Below, in pieces: positions 1-5,258 of a stretch of 9,894 nucleotides of DNA. The notes below the pieces were generated by a model that worked only from the letters and a program-made list of their open reading frames with translations, ran no database searches and was not told where the DNA came from. The position numbers were made by a program, and so were the translations under genes. This stretch comes from Chloroflexota bacterium (GTDB taxonomy: Bacteria; Chloroflexota; Dehalococcoidia; Lucifugimonadales; Australimonadaceae): positions 1 through 9,894 of the forward strand of contig JAPPFU010000258.1 of assembly GCA_028875085.1 (NCBI GenBank), read 5' to 3'. Within the stretch, counting starts at the first letter, position 1. Every line of letters starts with the position of its first letter.

Positions 1-1
1 C

Positions 2-367
2 GCCAACCCCGCCCGCGCCGCCGTATCGGCAACGGCGTCGCTGTCGGAGGCGACCATCTCGCAGACGAGCACGCGCATCTTCGACGCCTACGACCTGAGC
101 GGCGCCTACGCGCGGGTGTCGCACGCTGTGCGCACGGTTCGCGGCTGGGGCGACTGCTACGGCCACTACCTCGTCGCCACCGGGCGCATCGACGCGATGC
201 TCGACCCCGAGTTGAAGGCGTGGGACACGGCCCCGCTCAAGCCCATCGTGGAGGAGGCAGGGGGCCGCTTCACCGATTGGGGCGGCGCACCGACCATCTA
301 CGGCGAAAGCGGCATCTCCACCAACGGCCGCATCCACGATGCCCTCCTGGCGGCGCTGCGGGGATAG
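2..367 (+). CDS. Histidinol-phosphatase-like inositol monophosphatase family protein, C-terminal part
   Basis: The gene is cut by the left edge; the open frame runs from base 2 to a TAG at 365-367, so about 121 C-terminal residues are visible. The stretch GWGDCYGHYLVATGRIDAML followed by WDTAP and then IVEEAGG is the second metal-binding signature of the Mg-dependent inositol monophosphatase fold, where the Asp of WDxAP is a metal ligand. The GWGDCYGHYLVATGR wording is typical of the HisN-type histidinol phosphatases, which dephosphorylate histidinol phosphate in histidine biosynthesis. The upstream SLSEATISQTSTRIF segment also fits that subgroup. The first metal site and the start lie outside the window, so substrate assignment is inference. 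It converges on the VOC gene, with only 8 bases between the two stop codons. Confidence 0.87.
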   Translation, partial: ANPARAAVSATASLSEATISQTSTRIFDAYDLSGAYARVSHAVRTVRGWGDCYGHYLVATGRIDAMLDPELKAWDTAPLKPIVEEAGGRFTDWGGAPTIYGESGISTNGRIHDALLAALRG

Positions 368-375
368 GTACTCCC

Positions 376-1185
376 CTACATTCCCGCTAGCCCCGCCGGT
401 TCGCCGACCATGCCCGGCGTTCCGCCCTCGCGCTCCTGGTAGACGAACAGAAGCGGGCCGTGCTCCGTCTTGCCGGTGAAAGACGGCACGCCCCACGGCG
501 TCAGGCCTACGCCGCTTACCGGTTGACCAGCGGCGGCCATGCGCTCCTGGAAGGCCGCCGCGTCGTCCACTACGATGGAGATAAGCCAGTGCAGGCCCGG
601 TCCGGCGTAGTCGTCGTACAGGCCGTCCACCACCTCCACGATTGCCTTGCCGTCGTAGGCCGCGCGCAGGAAGCAGATGCGCCCGCCCTCAGGCCCCGCG
701 CGCCCGCGCGACGTAACCAACCCCAGGCCACCGTCCGTCAGGAAGTCGTAGTCCTCGCGCCAGCGCTTCGACCACCACGTGGTCTGGAAGTGGAGCACGT
801 TCGGCCCCGCCGGGTCGTGCGGGACGGAGAGCGGCGCGTCGTCCACACCGGGCACGGCTCGCGCGATGGTCAACGCCGGCCCAGCGGGCGTCGCCAGTTG
901 CAGGTCGCCGCCGCCCCCCGGCGGCGCGTGCCCGCGTTCCGCAAGGCGCGCGCGCCACTCGGCCGGGTCGTCCACGATGAGCCTGACCGCCAGCGGCGGA
1001 TAGAAGGGCATCCCGTGCCGCCGCTCGACCAGCTCGACGATGCCCGCGCCGACCTGGAGCCACGCCGCAGGCGCGCCGTCCGCCTCGAAGTCGCGCAGAT
1101 GCGAGCCGCCGAACGCTTCGAAGAAGGCGCGCACCGAGGGGATGTCCTCGACGGTGATGCTGCAAACCAGGTGCTTCGCTTCCAT
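376..1185 (-). CDS. Two-domain VOC (glyoxalase/bleomycin-resistance) family protein
   Basis: This 269-aa protein looks like two tandem beta-alpha-beta-beta-beta units of the vicinal oxygen chelate fold, roughly residues 1-112 and 128-252. The second unit has HFQTTWWSKRW near 132, a long central strand region AAYDGKAIVEVVDG near 176-188 and LHWLISIVVDD near 199-208. VOC proteins include glyoxalases, dioxygenases and resistance proteins. No substrate can be named here, and I could not assign a complete metal triad. ATG at 1185 is preferred: AGGAG at 1195-1191 lies 5 bases upstream of it, but only 2 bases upstream of the adjacent in-frame ATG at 1188. It is the last gene of the acpS-nnrDE operon, beginning 8 bases after the nnrDE stop, so it is probably translationally coupled. 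The frame stays open well upstream of the start, but that stretch is an overlap with nnrDE. Confidence 0.72.
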   Translation of the reverse strand: MEAKHLVCSITVEDIPSVRAFFEAFGGSHLRDFEADGAPAAWLQVGAGIVELVERRHGMPFYPPLAVRLIVDDPAEWRARLAERGHAPPGGGGDLQLATPAGPALTIARAVPGVDDAPLSVPHDPAGPNVLHFQTTWWSKRWREDYDFLTDGGLGLVTSRGRAGPEGGRICFLRAAYDGKAIVEVVDGLYDDYAGPGLHWLISIVVDDAAAFQERMAAAGQPVSGVGLTPWGVPSFTGKTEHGPLLFVYQEREGGTPGMVGEPAGLAGM

Positions 1186-1190
1186 CATCG

Positions 1191-1195
1191 CTCCT
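1191..1195 (-). promoter_or_regulatory. SD site of the VOC gene inside the nnrDE stop region
   Basis: AGGAG on the minus strand overlaps the nnrDE TAG (1196-1194) and lies 5 bases before the ATG at 1185. It decides between two adjacent in-frame ATGs and implies that ribosomes ending nnrDE pass straight over it. Confidence 0.65.
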
Positions 1196-2750
1196 ATGGC
1201 GCGCGGCGCAACGCGCGCAGCGCCCGTGGAATTGCGGGCAATAGGTCGCCCGCCAGCATGCCCGCGTCGCCCAGGCTCTCGCGCAACGCCTCCCCTGCCG
1301 ACGCGTGGACGTGCACGCCCGCCACCGCCGCCTCGTAGGGCGCGGCGCCCTGCGCGAGGAGGCCCGCGATGACGCCTGCCAGCACGTCGCCCGTCCCGCC
1401 GGTGGCAAGCACGGGGTTGGAGAACGGGCTCAGCGCCGTCCGTCCGTCGGGAGAAGCCGTAACCGTGTGGGCGCCCTTCAACACCACGACCTGCCCCCAT
1501 TGCTCCGCCGCCTCCCGCGCCGCCGCCGGACGATCCGCCTGCACCTCGTGAACGGGCAAGCGCATCAGGCGTGCCATCTCGCCGGGGTGCGGGGTCAGCA
1601 CGGCGGGGGCGCGCAACTGCTCGCTCCACCCGTAGGAGGCGGCGAGCGCGTTCAGCGCATCGGCGTCCAACACGAGCGACACCTCGACGGGCGGCGCCGT
1701 GAGCAGCAACGCTTGGACGAAGCGGCGCACGCCTTCGCCCGCTCCCAGGCCAGGCCCGACGGCGGCGGCGCGCACGTTCTCCAACACCTGCCGCACTAAT
1801 GGCGCAGACTCTGGACCCACTGCGCCCTCAGCGCTCTGCGGAAGCGGCAGGTGCGTAGCCTCGGGGATCTGTCCGGCGATGAGGCGGTAGACCTCGTCGG
1901 GCGCGGCCAGCGTAACCAGGCCCGCTCCGGCGCGGTACGCGCCGGCTGCGGTGAGCATGGGCGCGCCCGTGTAGCGGCGCGAGCCGCCGACGATGAGCGC
2001 CGTCCCGAACGTCCCTTTGTGGCCATCCGCCGGGCGCGGCGGCAAGAAGGAATCTGCCAGCGCATCGTCCGTCAACTCGAAGCGCGCCGCCTCGTCTACC
2101 CCCTCCGGCAACCCGATGGGCAGTGTCTCTACGCGTCCTGCGCGTCCCGCGCCGGGAAAGCGGAACAACCCCGCCTTCGGAAGGCCGAGCGCCAGGGTGA
2201 GGTCAACGGACGGCGTCGCCTCGTCCACCGCCCCGGTGTCCGCGTCCAACCCCGTGGGCAAGTCTACTGCCACTGTTCGCAGCGCCGGGTTGGCGCGGCG
2301 CGCGTCGGACAACGCCTCGAACGCGCGGCGCAGCGGTTCGTCCAGCGGCAGCCGCGCCCCGATGCCCAACACCGCGTCCAGCACCAGGTCGGTTAGCGAC
2401 AGATAGTTCTGCAGTGCCCATTGGCCGTCGTCGTCGAACGCGTCAACGATGCGCAAGCGGCGCGCCCGGCACTCTTCGAGCTTGTCGTTGCGGCGCGCCA
2501 GACTGGTCATGCACAGCGTAACCAGCGCGCCCCAGTCGGCGAGGTAGCGCGCCGCCACCATCCCGTCGCCGCCGTTGTTGCCGGGCCCGGTCAGGACGAG
2601 GACGCGCTTGCCGCGCACGTTATCCAGCATCTGAGCCGTGCGGCGCGCCACCGCCAAGCCCGCCGCCTCCATCAGCGCATCCGCCGACACGCCCGCTTGC
2701 GCCGCGCGCTCCTCGATCTCGCGCATCTCGGCGGCGGTTACGACCTTCAC
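1194..2750 (-). CDS. nnrDE: Bifunctional NAD(P)H-hydrate epimerase / ADP-dependent NAD(P)H-hydrate dehydratase
   Basis: This 518-aa protein repairs damaged NADH and NADPH. The N-terminal YjeF_N-type domain (about 1-215) epimerises R- and S-NAD(P)HX. The C-terminal ribokinase-like domain (about 230-510) dehydrates S-NAD(P)HX using ADP. Visible motifs are GPGNNGGDG at 55-63 and VDLPTGLDADTG at 162-173 for the epimerase. For the dehydratase they are HKGTFGTALIVGGS at 244-257, GAPMLTAAGAYRAGAGLVTLA at 262-282, VGPGLG at 331-336, LTPHPGEMARL at 385-395, LKGAHTV at 424-430 and NPVLATGGTGDVLAG at 445-459. Length is normal for the fused form. The GTG start at 2750 is chosen because MKVVTAAEMREIE is the usual N-terminus, GGAGG lies 5 bases upstream (2760-2756), and the start forms a GTGA overlap with the acpS stop. 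The acpS-nnrDE pairing recurs in many bacteria. Confidence 0.95.
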   Translation of the reverse strand: MKVVTAAEMREIEERAAQAGVSADALMEAAGLAVARRTAQMLDNVRGKRVLVLTGPGNNGGDGMVAARYLADWGALVTLCMTSLARRNDKLEECRARRLRIVDAFDDDGQWALQNYLSLTDLVLDAVLGIGARLPLDEPLRRAFEALSDARRANPALRTVAVDLPTGLDADTGAVDEATPSVDLTLALGLPKAGLFRFPGAGRAGRVETLPIGLPEGVDEAARFELTDDALADSFLPPRPADGHKGTFGTALIVGGSRRYTGAPMLTAAGAYRAGAGLVTLAAPDEVYRLIAGQIPEATHLPLPQSAEGAVGPESAPLVRQVLENVRAAAVGPGLGAGEGVRRFVQALLLTAPPVEVSLVLDADALNALAASYGWSEQLRAPAVLTPHPGEMARLMRLPVHEVQADRPAAAREAAEQWGQVVVLKGAHTVTASPDGRTALSPFSNPVLATGGTGDVLAGVIAGLLAQGAAPYEAAVAGVHVHASAGEALRESLGDAGMLAGDLLPAIPRALRALRRAP

Positions 2751-3133
2751 GCGCGCCTCCCCACCACCGACGCGACTGCGTAGGCGCGCGAATGCGACAG
2801 GCTCACGGCCAGCCGCTCCATGCCGAGGCGCGCCGCGCGCTCCGCCGCCCTGCCGTGGAGACGCAAGGAGGGCGCGCCGCTGGGCGCGCGCACCACCTCG
2901 ACCTCGCGCCACCCCACCCCGCGCGTTCCTGTCCCCAACGCCTTCATCACCGCCTCCTTGGCCGCGAACCGCGCGGCCAACTGCGGCGCGCGCCCGCGGC
3001 AGTAGGCCGCCTCGTCCACCGTATACACGCGCTCCACGAAGCGCTGCCCGAAGCGGCGCAGCGTCGCCGCTATGCGTTCGATCTCGATGATGTCCACGCC
3101 AACGGCCAAGCCGTCCTCTGCCCGTGCGTCCAT
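2747..3133 (-). CDS. acpS: Holo-[acyl-carrier-protein] synthase
   Basis: This 128-aa protein matches AcpS, which transfers 4'-phosphopantetheine from CoA to a serine of apo-ACP and so activates the fatty-acid carrier protein. The signatures are GVDIIEIERI at 12-21 (D14 is a Mg ligand), YTVDEAAYC at 37-45, ARFAAKEAVMKALGTG at 54-69 (E60 is the second metal ligand) and LAVSLSHSRAYAVASVV at 108-124. The ATG at 3133 adds about eight residues before the conserved core and has no SD. An in-frame TTG at 3109 would give 120 aa and has a weak GAGG upstream. I keep the ATG because a TATACT -10 element lies 8 bases in front of it, which would make the transcript nearly leaderless. The gene opens the operon acpS-nnrDE-VOC, overlaps nnrDE by four bases and diverges from folD. 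Confidence 0.93.
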   Translation of the reverse strand: MDARAEDGLAVGVDIIEIERIAATLRRFGQRFVERVYTVDEAAYCRGRAPQLAARFAAKEAVMKALGTGTRGVGWREVEVVRAPSGAPSLRLHGRAAERAARLGMERLAVSLSHSRAYAVASVVGRRA

Positions 3134-3141
3134 ACCGGGGC

Positions 3142-3147
3142 AGTATA
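3142..3147 (-). promoter_or_regulatory. -10 element of the acpS operon promoter
   Basis: TATACT (5 of 6 to the TATAAT consensus) is read on the minus strand. Eight bases separate it from the acpS ATG, so transcription would begin within a few bases of the start codon. No good -35 hexamer is visible at 16-18 bp upstream. This is an inference from sequence only. Confidence 0.5.
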
Positions 3148-3164
3148 GGCGACAGCGTGCTCGC

Positions 3165-3173
3165 TGCTATCAT
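3165..3173 (+). promoter_or_regulatory. Extended -10 element of the folD promoter
   Basis: TGC followed by TATCAT (3168-3173) fits an extended -10 (TGnTATAAT-like). The predicted start near 3180 leaves about 25 bases of leader containing the AAGGAG at 3193-3198. The -35 region is poor, as is usual for extended -10 promoters. Confidence 0.45.
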
Positions 3174-3192
3174 CGCCCACGCCACATTCGGC

Positions 3193-3198
3193 AAGGAG
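3193..3198 (+). promoter_or_regulatory. Ribosome binding site that fixes the folD TTG start
   Basis: AAGGAG ends 6 bases before the TTG at 3205. Upstream in-frame ATG and GTG codons (for example the ATG at 3124) lie at or upstream of the predicted promoter and lack an SD. Confidence 0.75.
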
Positions 3199-3204
3199 CG
3201 CGCA

Positions 3205-4095
3205 TTGGCGGCGACGATCATCGACGGCAGGGCTATGGCGGCGGACATCCGCGCCGAGATCGCGCAAGAGGTGAGCGAACTCCACGCGCAATCGGGCATC
3301 CGGCCCGGCCTCGCCGCCGTGCTCGTGGGCGACGATCCCGCGTCCGCCGTCTACGTACGCAACAAGCGCCGAGCCTGCGACGAGGCAGGGATGGCGAGCG
3401 AGACCTTCATCCTCGGCGCCGACGCGCCTCAGGAGGAGATCGTCGCACTCGTGCGCCGCCTGAACGCGGACGAGCGCTTCCACGGCATCCTCGTGCAACT
3501 GCCGCTGCCCGGCCACGTGGACGAGCGCGAGGTCATCGCCGAAATCTCGCCCGACAAGGACGTGGACGGCATGCATCCGGTGAACAGCGGGCGGCTGCTG
3601 GAAGGCCGCCCTCGCTTCGTCCCCGCCACTCCCGCCGCCGTGCAGACGATGCTCATTCGCAGCGGCGCAGACCCTGCGGGCAAGCACGTGGTCATCCTCG
3701 GGCGCAGCAACATCGTGGGCAAGCCGCTGGCCGCCCTGCTCATGCAGCGCGGGCCGGGCGGCAATGCCACAGTCACGCTCTGCCACACCGCAACGCCCGA
3801 CGTGGCGGAGCACACGCGCCGCGCCGACATCATCGTCGCCGCCGTCGGGCGGCCCCGGATGCTCACCGCCGACATGACGCCCGAAGGCGCCGTCGTCATC
3901 GACGTAGGCATCAACCGCGTGCCAGACACCTCCACGAAGTCGGGTACTCGCCTGGTGGGAGACGTGGACTTCGAGGGGGTGTCGGCCAAAGCGCGGGCGA
4001 TCACGCCTGTGCCCGGCGGCGTCGGCCCTATGACCATCGCGATGTTGCTCCGCAACACGCTCCAGGCCGCCCGCTCCGCCGCCGGCGCGGCATAG
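3205..4095 (+). CDS. folD: Bifunctional methylenetetrahydrofolate dehydrogenase / methenyltetrahydrofolate cyclohydrolase
   Basis: FolD interconverts 5,10-methylene-, 5,10-methenyl- and 10-formyl-tetrahydrofolate with NADP(H) in the cytosol, supplying one-carbon units for purines and formyl-Met-tRNA. The product is 296 aa, a normal length. Catalytic features are Y50 and K54 in YVRNK, VQLPLP at 97-102 with Q98, and DVDGMHP at 119-125 with D121. The Rossmann-type cofactor motif GRSNIVGKP is at 166-174 and the C-terminal signature PVPGGVGPMTIAML at 268-281. The frequent PCTP motif reads PATP at 140-143; a Cys here is common but not essential. TTG at 3205 is the start because it is preceded by AAGGAG at 6 bases and gives the standard N-terminus MAATIIDGRAMA. 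It is transcribed alone and diverges from acpS. A hairpin with a T-run follows 84 bases after the stop. Confidence 0.95.
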   Translation: MAATIIDGRAMAADIRAEIAQEVSELHAQSGIRPGLAAVLVGDDPASAVYVRNKRRACDEAGMASETFILGADAPQEEIVALVRRLNADERFHGILVQLPLPGHVDEREVIAEISPDKDVDGMHPVNSGRLLEGRPRFVPATPAAVQTMLIRSGADPAGKHVVILGRSNIVGKPLAALLMQRGPGGNATVTLCHTATPDVAEHTRRADIIVAAVGRPRMLTADMTPEGAVVIDVGINRVPDTSTKSGTRLVGDVDFEGVSAKARAITPVPGGVGPMTIAMLLRNTLQAARSAAGAA

Positions 4096-4178
4096 CGTTA
4101 GCCGCAAGTCCCGACCGGTCTCCTTCCCTGCTTCCCTTTGTGGGAGCCGTTACGCATGCCCTCCACCGCCTCGCCCTG

Positions 4179-4197
4179 CCCGCCTCATGCGGGTTTT
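4179..4197 (+). terminator. Rho-independent terminator downstream of folD
   Basis: CCCGC (4179-4183), a CTCAT loop and GCGGG (4189-4193) are followed directly by TTTT (4194-4197). The stem is short and the T-run modest, but the position after folD fits. Confidence 0.55.
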
Positions 4198-4205
4198 CCT
4201 CAAAA

Positions 4206-4325
4206 AAGCGTCCCACTTCGTCCCATTCCACCCTATTTGCGCTTGGAGGGTGGGACGGGCGGCGCAACGGAAACGGGGCGCTTTGGGACGAATACGGGAC
4301 GGGAATGGGACACTTTGGGACGGGT
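4206..4325. repeat. GGGAC word array arranged as an inverted repeat
   Basis: Seven copies of GGGAC or its complement lie in 120 bp of the 414-bp gap between the convergent folD and ridA genes. GTCCC occurs at 4210-4214 and 4220-4224 (10 bp apart). GGGAC occurs at 4252-4256, 4285-4289, 4296-4300, 4307-4311 and 4317-4321 (the last four 10-11 bp apart). GTCCCATTCC at 4220-4229 is a perfect 10-bp inverted copy of GGAATGGGAC at 4302-4311, and the similarity extends outward to the next GGGAC on each side. The spacing is close to one DNA helical turn. The function is unknown. Apart from this array and the folD terminator, I see no credible gene in 4096-4509; the open frames there are low-complexity and lack SD sites. 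Confidence 0.65.
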
Positions 4326-4509
4326 CGCTCGTCCGCCGCCGGAAAGAGAGATAACAGGCGGGAGGGGCGGCGCCCAAGGGGTAGGCCGCGCCGACGGGTC
4401 GTAGGGAGCGTTCGGATGTCCATTGGGGGCATCGTCTCACGCTTCTGCCGTTCGCGCAACGGCCATATGTCATAGGAGCGACTATGGAGAGCGAGAAGGG
4501 CGCCCGCCG

Positions 4510-4971
4510 TTAGCCGAGTTCGCAGACCACCTCAATCTCCACTGCCGCGCCGGCCGGGAGGGACGCCATCCCTACCGCAGCGCGGGAGTGTCGCCCGGCG
4601 TCGCCCATCACCTCGCCGAGCAGGTCGGACGCGCCGTTGATGACCTGCGGCTGGCCGCCGAAGTCGGGCGTGCAGTTCACCATCCCCAGCATCCGGACGA
4701 TGCGGGCCACGTTGTCCAGCGAGCCCGCCGCGTCGTTCATCGCGGCCAGGGCATAGAGGCCGGCGGAGCGCGCCGCGGCGTAGCCTTCCTCCACGCTCAT
4801 CGTCTCGCCCAGCTTGCCGGGCAGTGTCTTGCCGTCCACGTCGCGCGACACGTTGCCCGCGATGAACAGCAGGTTGCCCGTGCGGGCGTAGGGCAGGTAG
4901 TTGGCGACGGGCGCGGCGACCGGGGGCAGGGTTAGGCCAAGTTCGACGAGGCGTTGGAGCGGGGTGGACAT
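4510..4971 (-). CDS. RidA-family (YjgF/YER057c/UK114) protein
   Basis: The 153-aa product belongs to the Rid family, in the longer subgroup related to YjgF_YER057c_UK114_like_1. Canonical RidA hydrolyses reactive enamines and imines made by PLP enzymes; members of this longer subgroup are mostly uncharacterised. Visible signs are YLPYARTGNLLFIAGNVSRD at 25-44, the helix with GSLDNVARIVRMLGMVNCTP at 83-102, VINGASDLLGEVMGDAGRHSR at 110-130 and the terminal VEIEV strand. R130 in GRHSRAAVG corresponds to the conserved Arg that binds substrate carboxylate in active Rid proteins, so imine deaminase activity is possible. The ATG at 4971 has GGGAG 8 bases upstream. A TTG at 4986 is also in frame but has no SD. 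It is probably a single-gene transcript from the TATCAT promoter at 5001-5006 and converges on folD. Confidence 0.88.
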   Translation of the reverse strand: MSTPLQRLVELGLTLPPVAAPVANYLPYARTGNLLFIAGNVSRDVDGKTLPGKLGETMSVEEGYAAARSAGLYALAAMNDAAGSLDNVARIVRMLGMVNCTPDFGGQPQVINGASDLLGEVMGDAGRHSRAAVGMASLPAGAAVEIEVVCELG

Positions 4972-5000
4972 GAGCGGGTCTCCCAAAGCGTGCTGGCGCG

Positions 5001-5006
5001 ATGATA
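5001..5006 (-). promoter_or_regulatory. -10 element of the ridA-like gene promoter
   Basis: TATCAT on the minus strand is followed by about 23 bases of leader holding the GGGAG SD and then the ATG at 4971. The same TATCAT word precedes folD and tig. No clear -35 is seen. Confidence 0.45.
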
Positions 5007-5027
5007 CACGGCGCAGGCCGCCGTCCC

Positions 5028-5056
5028 GTAAGGACAGGTTTGAAATCTGTCCCTAC
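5028..5056. repeat. 29-bp REP-like intergenic palindrome
   Basis: The left arm GTAAGGACAG pairs with the right arm CTGTCCCTAC (one A-C mismatch). The pairing continues through a G-T pair and two T-A pairs to a TGA loop centred at 5042. There is no T-run on either side, so it is not a classical terminator. The form 'GGACAGGTTTGAAA...CTGTCC' resembles dispersed palindromes seen between genes in GC-rich environmental bacteria; that comparison is from memory. Confidence 0.6.
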
Positions 5057-5174
5057 CACGCAACGCGCAATGCGGGCGCCGCTACTCCGCCACAGCGAAT
5101 CGAAGCGAGGTTCCCGCTTTCGGAGACCTTTGCGTAACTATATCCACTGTCCCGCCCCCCACCCCCAAGAAGAT

Positions 5175-5211
5175 AAAAAACCTTTTGTGGGGGGTACTCC
5201 CACTCCCCCAC
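5175..5211 (-). terminator. Possible terminator of the aspS operon
   Basis: Read on the minus strand, GTGGGGG (5211-5205) can pair with CCCCCAC (5193-5187), followed by AAAAGG and a six-T run (5180-5175). It lies about 50-85 bases beyond the aspS stop. The six-base gap between stem and T-run makes it imperfect. Confidence 0.4.
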
Positions 5212-5233
5212 CAGAGGGGCGCTGCCCCTCTGG
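5211..5233. repeat. Perfect 10-bp hairpin downstream of aspS
   Basis: CCAGAGGGGC (5211-5220), a GCT loop and GCCCCTCTGG (5224-5233) form a very stable symmetrical hairpin 26 bases after the aspS stop. It is not followed directly by Ts, but it abuts the weaker hairpin and T-run at 5175-5211, so the pair may act together as a terminator or 3'-end stabiliser. It could also be a copy of a dispersed repeat. Confidence 0.6.
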
Positions 5234-5258
5234 ACTCCCCTCGGGCGGGGCGGGGGCG

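Noticed and set aside
360..376. GGGGA/TCCCC hairpin spanning the two convergent stop codons as a bidirectional terminator
   Set aside because: The stem is only five base pairs and there is no T-run on either strand.
460..1338. Long plus-strand open frame opposite the VOC gene
   Set aside because: It is an Arg/Ala-rich product of high GC content lying antisense to a recognised gene, without family motifs.
1189..1629. In-frame upstream extension of the VOC gene to 417 aa
   Set aside because: The extra N-terminal residues are Gly/Arg-rich overlap with nnrDE in another frame, while ATG 1185 has a good SD just after the nnrDE stop.
4206..4325. CRISPR array or origin iterons
   Set aside because: The repeats are too short and change orientation, spacers are only about 5-6 bp, and no cas, dnaA or rep gene is nearby.
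4028..4475. Open frames across the folD-ridA gap on both strands
   Set aside because: The translations are low-complexity and driven by the GGGAC array and GC content. None has an SD or recognisable domain.
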